From positions 62,001 to 126,000 of the forward strand of contig NZ_JASCXX010000003.1 of assembly GCF_030012215.1 (NCBI RefSeq): DNA of 64,000 nucleotides, given 5' to 3'. Below are positions 1 to 8,573 of this stretch, one piece after another. Numbering within the stretch: the stretch's first letter is position 1; every line of letters starts with the position of its first letter. This stretch comes from Anaerobaca lacustris (GTDB lineage: Bacteria > Planctomycetota > Phycisphaerae > Sedimentisphaerales > Anaerobacaceae). The notes beneath the pieces are model-generated. The model ran no database searches. It was not told the DNA's origin and saw only the letters and a list, made by a program, of their open reading frames with translations. The position numbers were made by a program, and so were the translations under genes.

Positions 1-1413
1 GTGCGCTTCGTCCCAGATCAGGCTGAACAGGCCGGTGACGCTGCTGTAGGCCATGCGGGCGGCGATCCCGTCGATGCCCGCCGGCGTCATGAAGGTCACG
101 GAGTTGCCGCCGCCGGGGAAGTAGAACTCGTCGGCCATCGGCATCGAGACACGGTCCATGATCTGCTTGACGGTGGCGCCGGGTGCGGCGGCCCAGTCGA
201 ACGAGGCGCTGCCCGAGTTGTCGCCGTCGACGAGGCCCTTGGTGTACCAGTCGGCCTGCTTGTCGAGCTTCTTGAGGCCGAGCTTGCCGGCCAGTTCCTG
301 GATCTCCCATGCCTCCCAGACCTTGCGGAAGTCCATGAACAACGGGGGATTGCCGCCGCTCAGATAGGTCATCACGAGCATCGTCAGCAGGCCCTGGACG
401 TCGGCCTCGGTGGCGTAGGGGACCGGCGCCTTGGTGCCGGTGTGGTCGAACGTGCTGTTGAAGAACGACTCCATCACGTCGGCCACGGGCAACGGCAGGC
501 CGCGTCGGTCGCTGCCCCATTCGAGCTGGCTCATGAACCCGCCGCCGACGGCGTTCAGGTCGTTCATCAGGTCGCGGACGATCAGGTACATCGCCAGGGA
601 CATGTTGAACCGCTCACTGGCCTCGTCGTTCGGCAGTTCGAGCCGCTTGCCGACGTACCGATCGATCCAGCCGCGCAGGTCCTTCAGCTCCTTCTCCTTG
701 TAGGCCTTCTTGTTGAGCATGTCGGCCAGGAGCTTCATGTCCAGCCGGGTGATTTCCAGGCCGAAGGTGTTCCGCGTAGGCAGGACGTGGGCCAGCGCTG
801 TTTCCATGCCCATCGAGTCGTGTCCGAAGATCACGACCCGGCGGCCTCGCAACGCCACTTTCGCCACGGCGGCATAGCACCAGTCGATCAGGTTCCTCGC
901 GGTCTGCTCGGTCATCTGCGGGGTCAGCCCCGTGTCGGGCCAGGTGCCCACGTTCAGCGCGGCCATGCGGCCGTACTGGCTGAGCGCACCGTTGAGGGCG
1001 TGGGCGTAGACGACGCCGGGCCGGGGACCGCTGTTGCCGCAGGTGATGTTGAACGGCGTCTCGGCAGGGAACTGCTGGAGCAACGAGATCGTCGTCAACT
1101 GGGGGAACGCCCAGGTGTCGGGCACGCAGATGATGATATCGACACCGGCCTTGCGGAACTGCTCGGCGACCATGTCCGCCTGCGCCTCGCCGTCGACCAG
1201 GACCGTCGAGTACGCGACGGGCACGGGCGTCTTGTCGGGCAGCAGGACGCTGCCGCTGACGATGTCGGCGGCCATCTTGACGATGTTCTGGCCTCGCGTC
1301 CGGCTGTCTTCGTCGATGCGCGGGTCGCTCGTGGCAAACACGCCGATCACCGGGACCTTCGGCGTGGCCTTCTTCATGTTGGGCAATTGACTGGCTTCGG
1401 TCCTCTTCGCCAT
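1..1413 (-). CDS. L-fucose isomerase-like protein (C-terminus cut by window edge)
   Basis: The frame is open from an ATG at 1413 to the window edge: 471 codons, no stop. AGGAG lies just upstream. The protein follows the L-fucose/D-arabinose isomerase family, ketol isomerases that use Mn2+. The segment around VMESFFNSTFD and ATEADVQG aligns with the E. coli FucI metal-site region, so E315 and D338 are the likely Mn2+ ligands. The third ligand, a C-terminal His, lies outside the window, as do roughly 120 residues judged by the usual length near 590. It is the last visible gene of a run with the dehydrogenase E1 and E2 genes, 83 bp after E2. The true sugar (fucose, arabinose or another) cannot be told from sequence. 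It was recognised by reading the minus strand directly. Confidence 0.85.
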   Translation of the reverse strand, partial: MAKRTEASQLPNMKKATPKVPVIGVFATSDPRIDEDSRTRGQNIVKMAADIVSGSVLLPDKTPVPVAYSTVLVDGEAQADMVAEQFRKAGVDIIICVPDTWAFPQLTTISLLQQFPAETPFNITCGNSGPRPGVVYAHALNGALSQYGRMAALNVGTWPDTGLTPQMTEQTARNLIDWCYAAVAKVALRGRRVVIFGHDSMGMETALAHVLPTRNTFGLEITRLDMKLLADMLNKKAYKEKELKDLRGWIDRYVGKRLELPNDEASERFNMSLAMYLIVRDLMNDLNAVGGGFMSQLEWGSDRRGLPLPVADVMESFFNSTFDHTGTKAPVPYATEADVQGLLTMLVMTYLSGGNPPLFMDFRKVWEAWEIQELAGKLGLKKLDKQADWYTKGLVDGDNSGSASFDWAAAPGATVKQIMDRVSMPMADEFYFPGGGNSVTFMTPAGIDGIAARMAYSSVTGLFSLIWDEAH

Positions 1414-1496
1414 GTGGGCGCTCCTTTCAATCCATGACCGGCTATTGACGACGTATGATCTGAGACTGGCGAGGCGAATACAATCGGTCGTCAATC

Positions 1497-2738
1497 CTAC
1501 ACAGTAAGTCCCGATGGCTCCTCCAGCAGATTCCGCACGAAATCGAGGAACTGGGCGGCATACGCGCCGTTGGCGACCTTGTGGTCCACCGACAGCGTCA
1601 TGTTCATCAGCTTTCGCACGAGGATGTTGCCGTTGTCGGGCACGCAGGTGTCCGTGATCTTGCCGATGCCCAGGATGGTGCACTGGCCGGGCACGACGAT
1701 CGGGATGAACGACTCGATCCCGAAGGCGCCGAGGTTACTCACGGTGGTGCATCCGCCTTCGAGATCCGACAGGTCCAGCTTGTCGGCGCGGGTCCGCTCG
1801 ATCAGCGCCTGGCTGTCGCGGGCGATCTGCTTGAGCCCCTTGTTGTTGACGTCCTTGACCAGCGGGGCGACCAGACCGTCGGGCACGGAAATCGCCAGGC
1901 CGATGTGAATGGCATCGGCCAGCTTGATGGCGCTTCCGGCGAGTTGGCCCGTCATGATCGGGAATCTCTCGAGGCCGGTGGCGACCGCCTTTATGATGAA
2001 ATCGTTGAAGGAGACCTTCACGTCGCCGGCGGCGTTGAGTTCCGCTCGCTTGGCGACGAGGTTCGTGACATCGGCCCGGACGGTCAGATAGAAGCAGGGG
2101 ATCTCCTGCTTGCTCTTGAGCATCCGCTCGGCAGTGATCCGCTGGAGCCGGTTCAGGGCGATGGTGGTCCCGAGTCGGGCCTCGCCTGCGGCAGCAGCCG
2201 GTGCGGCCGCCGCGGCTGCGGTTGCGGGCCTGGCGGGCTTGGCCTCGGCGGCCTTCTGGATGTCCAGTTCGGTGATCTTGCCGGCCGGTCCGGTCCCTTT
2301 CAGGGTCGTCAGGTCCACGCCCAACTCCTGCGCCAGCTTCTTGGCGCGGGGCGAGGCCATGATCTTGCCCGCCGGCTTGGCCGGTTCCGGCGCGGCCTTG
2401 GCGGGCTCAGCGATCGCCGTTGTGGCAGCGGGCGCTGGGCCGGAGGGAGCTGATTCGACTCCCAGCAGAGAATCGACGAAGCTCTGTGGCACCTCTTCGT
2501 CCTTCTCGCCCAATACGAGCATCGGCGCGCCGACCAGCAGCGTCTGATCGACCTTGGCCAGCACGTGTTTGACGAAACCGCCCAAGGGCGATTCCATCTC
2601 GAGGGTGGCCTTGTCCGTTTCGATCTCGAAGATCACGTCGCCTTTCTTGACCTCATCGCCGACCTTGACCAGGCAGTTGACGACGGTGCCTTCCTCCATC
2701 GTCTGGCCGAGCTGCGGCAGCTTGATTTCTTTCGCCAT
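1497..2738 (-). CDS. 2-oxoacid dehydrogenase E2 (dihydrolipoyl acyltransferase)
   Basis: A 413-residue E2 component that moves the acyl group from E1 to CoA. Domains: an N-terminal lipoyl domain (about 1-78, lipoyl Lys in ETDKATLEM near 43), a proline/alanine linker, a peripheral subunit-binding domain (about 130-165, SPRAKKLAQELGVDLTTLKG), a second Ala/Pro linker and the acyltransferase core (about 190-413). The usual catalytic HxxxDG motif reads HKVANG here, so His386 is kept but the Asp position is Asn390. The start is the ATG before MAKEIKLPQLG, preceded by GGGGACG; longer upstream translation only shadows the E1 gene. It sits 53 bp after E1 and is likely cotranscribed. The substrate could be pyruvate or an acetoin-type substrate. 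No E3 gene is in the window. Confidence 0.92.
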   Translation of the reverse strand: MAKEIKLPQLGQTMEEGTVVNCLVKVGDEVKKGDVIFEIETDKATLEMESPLGGFVKHVLAKVDQTLLVGAPMLVLGEKDEEVPQSFVDSLLGVESAPSGPAPAATTAIAEPAKAAPEPAKPAGKIMASPRAKKLAQELGVDLTTLKGTGPAGKITELDIQKAAEAKPARPATAAAAAAPAAAAGEARLGTTIALNRLQRITAERMLKSKQEIPCFYLTVRADVTNLVAKRAELNAAGDVKVSFNDFIIKAVATGLERFPIMTGQLAGSAIKLADAIHIGLAISVPDGLVAPLVKDVNNKGLKQIARDSQALIERTRADKLDLSDLEGGCTTVSNLGAFGIESFIPIVVPGQCTILGIGKITDTCVPDNGNILVRKLMNMTLSVDHKVANGAYAAQFLDFVRNLLEEPSGLTV

Positions 2739-2791
2739 GTAATCGTCCCCATTCCTGTGCTTGACAACGTCCTGTCCTTGCGTTCGTTGCG

Positions 2792-5038
2792 TTACTGGCC
2801 CACGGATTGCTTCACGGCCTCGACGATCCGTTCGACGCTGGGAATGCTCGCATTCTCCAGCGGCTCGCTCATCGGCGGGGGCACATCGAGGGCCGCCATG
2901 TTGATCGGCCCGCAGTCGAGGTAGTCGAATCCGCGAGAGCCGTCGCCGAAGTCGTATTCCATGAACTGTCCGGCGATCTCTCGTCCGACGCCGCACCAGC
3001 CGAAGCCTTCGCTCACCGTAATCAGACGCCCGGTCTTCTTCACCGACTCGGCGATGGTCTTCATGTCGAGCGGCTTGAGCGTGCGCACGTCGATGACCTC
3101 GGCGTCGATCCCGTGCTGCTCGGCCAGGATCTTCGCCGCGTCGAGCGCCCACATCGCCATGCGGCTGTAGCTGACGATCGTCGCGTCGTTGCCGGGCCGC
3201 TTGATGTCCGCAGCACCCAGCGGAATGATGTAATCGTCCGTCGGCACCGGTCCGACCTGGCCGTAGGTGGCCTTGTGCTCGATGAAGACCACGGGATTGT
3301 CGCTGCGGATGGCGGCCTTGAGCAGGCCCTTGGCGTCGTAGGGCGTCGAGGGCATCACGACATACAGGCCGGGCGTGTGCATCAGCCAGGCCTCCAGCGA
3401 CTCGGAGTGGTGTGCCGCGATGCATCGGCCGACGCCGCCCTCGGTCCGCAGGACCATCGGCACTTTCGCCTTGCCGCCGAACATGTAGCGATTGTAGGCG
3501 CCGACGTGGACCAACTGGTCCATCGCGATGGTCAGGAAATCGACGTACATGATCTCGGCGATGGGACGCACCCCACGAAGGGCCGCGCCGACCGCGGCGC
3601 CGGCAATCGCCGCCTCGGAGATCGCCGTGTCGATCACGCGGTCGGTGCCGAACTCGGTCAGCAGACCGCGCGTCGCCTGATAGGCGCCGCCGTAGAGCCC
3701 GACGTCTTCCCCGAAGAGGAAGACGCGCTCGTCACGTCGCATCTCCTCGGCCTGGGCCGCCACGACCGCCTGCCCGATCGTCATTACGTCCATCCCGAAC
3801 TGCGACTTGACCGCGGCGCTGGCCTCTTCGGTCCGTTCCTTCTTCGTCTTGGCCGTCGAGGACGCCATCGCCGAATCGAAGACCTTCGAAGCTTCCATGA
3901 CCTTGGTCGAAGTTGCTTTGTCGGTCTCGATCAGGGCGCCGGGATACGTCTCTTCGACGTATACGTCCTTGGCGACGTCGGCCCCGTTCGGCCAGGGGCT
4001 GTCGACGCCGAACTGCGTGGCGGTTTCGATTGTGTTGAATGCGGTATCCTTGATCGCGTCCAGTTCCGCTTCGGTGCAGAGCTTCTCGCCGACGAGCCTG
4101 TTCCGCCAGACGGTGATCGGGTCGCGCTCATGCCAGGCCTTCTCCTCGGCCTTGGTCCGATAGGCCCTCGGATCGCTGCGGCTGTGGCCGTACCAGCGGT
4201 AGGTCTTGGCCTCGATGATCGTCATCCGGTTCTCTGTGCGGGCCCGCTCGGCGGCCTTTTGCACCGCCAGGAAGACGGCCGCCGGGTCCTGCCCGTCCAC
4301 AATCACGCCGGGCACGTTGTAGGCGACCGCCCGAACGGCGATGTCCTCGATGTTGCTGGCGCACAGCGTTCCATCGACCTCGCTGCCGGAGAACGGCACG
4401 CTCATGCCGTAGAGATTGTTCTCGATGATCGCCACCAGCGGGACCTTGAGCGTCGAGGCCATGTTCATCGATTCGTGAAAGGTGCCGGTGTTGGTCGATC
4501 CGTCACCGAAGAACGACAGGACGACCTTGCCGGATTTCTTGTACTTCTCCGCCAGGGCGGCCCCGACCGCCGGGGGCTGGTTGCCGCCGACGATACCGGT
4601 CGAGCCGAGGTTGTTCTGCCGCTCGACCTCGGCGATATGCATCGAGCCGCCGCGACCCTTGCAGTAGCCGGTTTCGCGGCCCATCAGCTCAGCCATCATG
4701 GCGTTCCAGTGGTCCTGCCGGGCCTTGTCGCCGTCGGCGTACTTGTTGCCGATCGCGCCGCAGTGGCCATGGCCGCGATGGGTCGAACCGATCACGTCGC
4801 CGTGCTCGATGGCCGCGATGGCCCCGGTAGCGACGGCCTCTTCGCCGGCATACAGGTGGGACGCGCCTTTGATGACGTTCTGGCCCAGCAGATCGAAGAC
4901 CTTCTCCTCGAAGAAGCGGATCTCGTACATCGTCCGGAGCCAGTCTTTGGCCGTCTCCAGCGTAATGAGGTCTTTGCCGATCAGGTCCTTTACCTTGGGT
5001 ACGGGCTGTTTGCGCGTATCCTCGATAGCGTGTTCCAT
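2792..5038 (-). CDS. 2-oxoacid dehydrogenase E1, alpha and beta subunits fused
   Basis: A 748-residue single chain holding both halves of a TPP-dependent E1. The alpha part (about 1-345) has the thiamine diphosphate motif GDG at 178-180 and the matching NN at 207-208. A low-complexity linker follows (about 345-415). The beta part (about 416-748) starts MTIGQAVVAAQAEEMRRDE and contains the FGEDVG and AHHSESLEAW regions. Most E1 alpha/beta components are two genes, so this is a fusion. It resembles the pyruvate/acetoin dehydrogenase class (KGRGGSMHI, HSRSDPRAYR). The start ATG at 5038 has AGGAG about 9 nt upstream; the open frame continues further without support. It heads the E1-E2-isomerase run and has a candidate promoter and palindrome upstream. 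Confidence 0.93.
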   Translation of the reverse strand: MEHAIEDTRKQPVPKVKDLIGKDLITLETAKDWLRTMYEIRFFEEKVFDLLGQNVIKGASHLYAGEEAVATGAIAAIEHGDVIGSTHRGHGHCGAIGNKYADGDKARQDHWNAMMAELMGRETGYCKGRGGSMHIAEVERQNNLGSTGIVGGNQPPAVGAALAEKYKKSGKVVLSFFGDGSTNTGTFHESMNMASTLKVPLVAIIENNLYGMSVPFSGSEVDGTLCASNIEDIAVRAVAYNVPGVIVDGQDPAAVFLAVQKAAERARTENRMTIIEAKTYRWYGHSRSDPRAYRTKAEEKAWHERDPITVWRNRLVGEKLCTEAELDAIKDTAFNTIETATQFGVDSPWPNGADVAKDVYVEETYPGALIETDKATSTKVMEASKVFDSAMASSTAKTKKERTEEASAAVKSQFGMDVMTIGQAVVAAQAEEMRRDERVFLFGEDVGLYGGAYQATRGLLTEFGTDRVIDTAISEAAIAGAAVGAALRGVRPIAEIMYVDFLTIAMDQLVHVGAYNRYMFGGKAKVPMVLRTEGGVGRCIAAHHSESLEAWLMHTPGLYVVMPSTPYDAKGLLKAAIRSDNPVVFIEHKATYGQVGPVPTDDYIIPLGAADIKRPGNDATIVSYSRMAMWALDAAKILAEQHGIDAEVIDVRTLKPLDMKTIAESVKKTGRLITVSEGFGWCGVGREIAGQFMEYDFGDGSRGFDYLDCGPINMAALDVPPPMSEPLENASIPSVERIVEAVKQSVGQ

Positions 5039-5126
5039 ACCAACGACTCCTGTATTGGACAGTTCTTGCGGTTCCCAGACCCGCAGCGGGCGGCGGGATC
5101 TCCTCGTGGCAGCGTAAAAGACGGAT

Positions 5127-5155
5127 AATATAGCACGTTCCAGCGTTCGCAACAA
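5127..5155 (-). promoter_or_regulatory. Candidate sigma70-like promoter for E1/E2
   Basis: On the minus strand a -35 box TTGTTG (5155-5150) and a -10 box TATATT (5132-5127) are separated by exactly 17 nt, about 90 nt before the E1 start. The match is moderate and the call is by eye. Confidence 0.45.
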
Positions 5156-5156
5156 C

Positions 5157-5170
5157 ATCACACGTGTGAT
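5157..5170. promoter_or_regulatory. 14-bp perfect palindrome, candidate operator
   Basis: ATCACACGTGTGAT is a perfect palindrome ending one base upstream of the candidate -35 box for the dehydrogenase operon, inside the divergent gap between E1 and the GH140-like gene. Position and symmetry suggest a dimeric repressor or activator site. No regulator gene is adjacent. Confidence 0.4.
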
Positions 5171-5350
5171 TCGCCGTTTTTTTCGCCTGAGGGCATCCCT
5201 CGCAGCCGAGGTCGCGTCTTGAGCATAGAGGCCGATGGTCCCGACGTGCGGGACTACGCGTTTGGCGCGACCTCTCGTGGCGGGTAGAATCGCCGGTGAC
5301 GGTCTGGAAGGGTCCGGGCCAAGAACGATTCCCACGAAGAGGAGTAGGAA

Positions 5351-7516
5351 ATGAGCGACTTGAATACCCATCCTGGGATGCGTCGAGGCACCCGTTGCAC
5401 TCTGTGGCTTGTGTTCCTGCTGTTATGGCTCTTGGTCCCGGCTGTGGCGAGCGCCTCGGCCGATCTGAGCCGGGGGCCGCTGAAGGTCTCCGAGAACAAG
5501 CGGTTTCTCGTCCATGCCGACGGCACGCCGTTCTTCTGGCTGGGCGATACCGCCTGGGAGCTGTTCCATCGGCTCAACCGCGAGGAGGCCGACCGGTATC
5601 TGGAGAACCGGGCGGCGAAGGGTTATACGGTGATCCAGGCGGTGGCCCTTGCTGAAGTCAACGGGCACTCCGATCCGAATCCCTACGGACACCTGCCGCT
5701 GGTCGACCTCGATCCCGCCCGCCCGGCGGTCAAAGACGGTCCCGACAACGACTATTGGGACCACGTAGACTACATCGTTGACAAGGCCAACGCGCTGGGT
5801 CTGTACATCGGCTTTCTGCCGACGTGGGGCCGCTACTGGCACGACAACGTCAAGGACGGCAAGCCGCTGTTCACCGTCGCCAACGCCGAGACGTATGGCC
5901 GCTGGCTCGGGCAGCGATACCGGGACAAACATTTGATCTGGATCCTGGGTGGCGACCGCACCGTCGATAACGACGAGCAAAAGGAGATCATCCGCGCCAT
6001 GGCGCGCGGGATTCGCGCCGGGGACGGCGGCGCCCATCTAATGACATTCCATCCGCGCGGCGGAGGGGGTTCATCGGACTACTTTCACAACGACGAGTGG
6101 CTCGATTTCAACATGCGTCAGAACGGCCACAACGTCAAATTCAACGAGGGCTTCAGGAACACGCGGGTCGACTACGACCGCACGCCGGTCAAGCCCGTCC
6201 TGGACGGCGAGCCCATCTATGAGGACCATCCCGTCTCGTTCCGGGCAAGGGACCTGGGCCACTCGATCTCGTCCGACGTCCGCCGGCCGCTCTACTGGAA
6301 CTTGTTCACCGGGGCCTTCGGCCACACCTACGGCCATCATTCCGTCTGGCAGATGTGGCAGCCGGGTCGTGGCCTGATCAACAATCCGCTGATGCCGTGG
6401 TATGAGGCCATCGACCAGCCCGGCGCCGGCCAGATGCAGTACGGCCGGTGGCTCATCGAGTCGCGCCCGTTCCTGACGCGCGTGCCCGATGACTCGATCC
6501 TCGTCGCCCATCGCCCGGACGGCCGATCCAGCGAGGCCGGGCGCAGAACGATCGTCGAGACGAAGAAGACGCACGTGGTCTACACCCGCGATGAAGCCGG
6601 CAGGGCGACGCTCTATGTCAACGGCGCCGTCGCCGAGACCGGGACCGTCGGCGGCGATCTGTCGAACTGGGACGATGGCTTCCACCTGGCACTGGGCAAC
6701 GAACTGACCGAGGACCGGCCGTGGCTCGGCGAGTTGCATCGAGTGGCCTTGTACGCCCGGGCCCTGACGTCCAGCGAAATCGCCGGGTCGCCCGCCGATC
6801 CCATCGCGCTTTATGAGTTCAGAGAAGGGGCGGGCCGGATGGTCAAGGATACGTCCGGCGCGGGGACGCCGCTCGATCTGCAAGTCAAGGACGCTTCGAC
6901 CATTCAGTGGTTCGCCGATGGGGGCGTGCGGATTACGAAACCGGCTCTGATCGCTTCAACGGGGCCTGCAACGAAGCTGATCGAGGCGGTGAAGCGGTCG
7001 AAGGCCTTCACGATCGAAGCGTGGATCAAGCCCGAGAACACGACGCAGGCGGGCCCGGCCCGCATCGTCACCGTCTCGCGGGACTTCGGCGGGCGCAACG
7101 TCACTCTCGGTCAGTTGGGCGGTGCATACGAGGTGCGTTTCCGCACGAGCGTCACGTCGCCCAACGGCGAGCCAGCCCTCGCGACGGCGGGCGCCGACGA
7201 TGGTCCGACCGTGCCGACGGCGGTGCCGGGCGCCGGACGCTATCGACTCGTCGCCACGCGCGATGTGGACCGAACCTATGCGATGGTCTACACCCCGGCC
7301 GGACGCACCTTCAGCGTCTGGATGGACGCGATCGCCGGCCCCCAGGTCAAGGCCTGGTGGCACAACCCGCGCAACGGCCAGGCGAGGGCCATTGGCACGT
7401 TCGCCAACACCGGCGCACGACAGTTCACCCCGCCCGACCCCGGCGAGATGATCGACTGGGTCCTCGTCCTTGACGATGCCACGAAGAACTACCCCGCCCC
7501 GGGAAGTCGGAAGTGA
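5351..7516 (+). CDS. Secreted GH140-like (DUF4038) glycoside hydrolase with inserted LamG
   Basis: A 721-residue exported protein. Residues 1-36 form a signal peptide ([21 protein letters not shown]). Residues about 40-385 are the DUF4038/GH140 TIM barrel, with [19 protein letters not shown] at the front and the [12 protein letters not shown] and [12 protein letters not shown] segments. The C-terminal 90 residues ([17 protein letters not shown] to WVLVLDD) match the putative collagen-binding domain usually directly attached to this barrel. Between them, at about 384-622, sits a concanavalin/LamG insertion whose two halves are in reversed order (C-half about 400-478, N-half about 485-615). GH140 includes apiosidases acting on rhamnogalacturonan II; the real substrate is unknown. 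The start follows AGAGGAGTAGGAA. It is first gene of a four-gene plus-strand cluster, 28 bp before the next. Confidence 0.85.
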   Translation: MSDLNTHPGMRRGTRCTLWLVFLLLWLLVPAVASASADLSRGPLKVSENKRFLVHADGTPFFWLGDTAWELFHRLNREEADRYLENRAAKGYTVIQAVALAEVNGHSDPNPYGHLPLVDLDPARPAVKDGPDNDYWDHVDYIVDKANALGLYIGFLPTWGRYWHDNVKDGKPLFTVANAETYGRWLGQRYRDKHLIWILGGDRTVDNDEQKEIIRAMARGIRAGDGGAHLMTFHPRGGGGSSDYFHNDEWLDFNMRQNGHNVKFNEGFRNTRVDYDRTPVKPVLDGEPIYEDHPVSFRARDLGHSISSDVRRPLYWNLFTGAFGHTYGHHSVWQMWQPGRGLINNPLMPWYEAIDQPGAGQMQYGRWLIESRPFLTRVPDDSILVAHRPDGRSSEAGRRTIVETKKTHVVYTRDEAGRATLYVNGAVAETGTVGGDLSNWDDGFHLALGNELTEDRPWLGELHRVALYARALTSSEIAGSPADPIALYEFREGAGRMVKDTSGAGTPLDLQVKDASTIQWFADGGVRITKPALIASTGPATKLIEAVKRSKAFTIEAWIKPENTTQAGPARIVTVSRDFGGRNVTLGQLGGAYEVRFRTSVTSPNGEPALATAGADDGPTVPTAVPGAGRYRLVATRDVDRTYAMVYTPAGRTFSVWMDAIAGPQVKAWWHNPRNGQARAIGTFANTGARQFTPPDPGEMIDWVLVLDDATKNYPAPGSRK

Positions 7517-7544
7517 CTCGCCTTGCGAAAGACAGGAGGCCCAT

Positions 7545-8564
7545 ATGATATTTAGATCGACATTGTTGGATCGGATAAGCCTAGCCTCTTTTGCACTAAT
7601 CGTTCTGTCCGTACCGACGACGGCATTTGGGATCGTGCCGGAGCACACCGTGACCGAGCAGGGCGTGATCCTCAAGGGCGTCGGGCCGGACAATCCGATT
7701 CTCTACGACAACGACTGGTGGTTCGATGTGTTCGACAACAACTACCTTTGGGCCCAGGCCAGCCTCAGCAAGGCCGACCTTCGCGGCAACATCGTTACGC
7801 TCGATATGTGGGACTGGCAGAAGGGCTATCACTATAAGATGCAGCAGTGCGTCGATGATGCCAACAAGGCGCTGAAGCTGGCCCGTGACAGCGGTCTGCG
7901 CAACATCCCCGATCTGACGCTCGGTTCGGATCGCGTTCTCCAGCGGCCGACCAGCGGCCGGATCGAGGACACCGTGCCTCACGAGACGCCGGGCAGCCGA
8001 TTGATTGTGGCCGAGGCCCGCAAGGTCTCGCCGGCCAAGCCGCTGGTCATCGTTGTCGGCGGCGCCTTGACGACGGTTGCCAATGCGCTGCTGACCGATC
8101 CCGAGATCGCGCCGAACATCGTGGTGTTTGGACTGACGGTCAGCTATTACGGCTACAACGGCAAAGACGGCTGGAGCACCTACATTGTCGCGAAAAGGGC
8201 GCCGCTGGTCGAATGGGGCACCCGTTCATTCTGGGACAAAGACTCGGTGTTTCGCGCCGAGCATTTCGAGGCGCTGCCGGACAATCCGTTCACGCAGGAC
8301 ATGAAGCGTTTCATCCGAACGGACCTGGGCCGGGCCAATCAGTTGGGCGACGGCGCGCCGCTGGTCTGGCTCTACAATCCGAAGTGCTGGAAAGCGGCGA
8401 AGATGCGCGAGGCCATTTGGCGCGGTCCGGCCACGGACTTCGTCGAAGTCGCTGAGGGCCAAACCGGCGATGTGCTCGAGATTCCCAAGGCGCAGACGGA
8501 CTTGGAGGAGTGCCGCAAGGAGTTCTTCCGCGTCCTGACCAACTCGGACCTGTATGGCAAATGA
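7545..8564 (+). CDS. Secreted nucleoside-hydrolase-like protein
   Basis: A 339-residue protein with an N-terminal signal peptide (ISLASFALIVLSVPTTAFG). The segment ILYDNDWWFDVFDNNYLW resembles the DTDxxxDD metal site of the inosine-uridine nucleoside hydrolase superfamily, with altered residues. PLVIVVGGALTTVANAL and GLTVSYYGYNG fit the later core strands of that fold. A C-terminal domain of unknown role follows. Secretion and position beside glycan hydrolases argue against nucleoside salvage and for hydrolysis of another N- or O-riboside/furanoside, or for binding; this is inference. The start ATG at 7545 follows GACAGGAGG. The gene begins 28 bp after the GH140-like gene and ends 9 bp before the beta-helix gene, so the three are probably one transcript. 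Confidence 0.65.
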   Translation: MIFRSTLLDRISLASFALIVLSVPTTAFGIVPEHTVTEQGVILKGVGPDNPILYDNDWWFDVFDNNYLWAQASLSKADLRGNIVTLDMWDWQKGYHYKMQQCVDDANKALKLARDSGLRNIPDLTLGSDRVLQRPTSGRIEDTVPHETPGSRLIVAEARKVSPAKPLVIVVGGALTTVANALLTDPEIAPNIVVFGLTVSYYGYNGKDGWSTYIVAKRAPLVEWGTRSFWDKDSVFRAEHFEALPDNPFTQDMKRFIRTDLGRANQLGDGAPLVWLYNPKCWKAAKMREAIWRGPATDFVEVAEGQTGDVLEIPKAQTDLEECRKEFFRVLTNSDLYGK

Positions 8565-8573
8565 GGTAGACCC

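Larger units (their letters stand above)
5039..5350. other. Divergent intergenic region
   Basis: 312 bp between oppositely oriented genes. It holds the candidate promoter and palindrome described separately. No convincing small gene was seen. The GH140-like gene's own promoter could not be picked out. Confidence 0.5.

Noticed and set aside
1-1437. Long plus-strand open frame opposite the isomerase
   Set aside because: It is rich in His/Gly/Val/Asp in a pattern typical of antisense GC-rich coding sequence; the minus strand has clear FucI motifs and a ribosome site.
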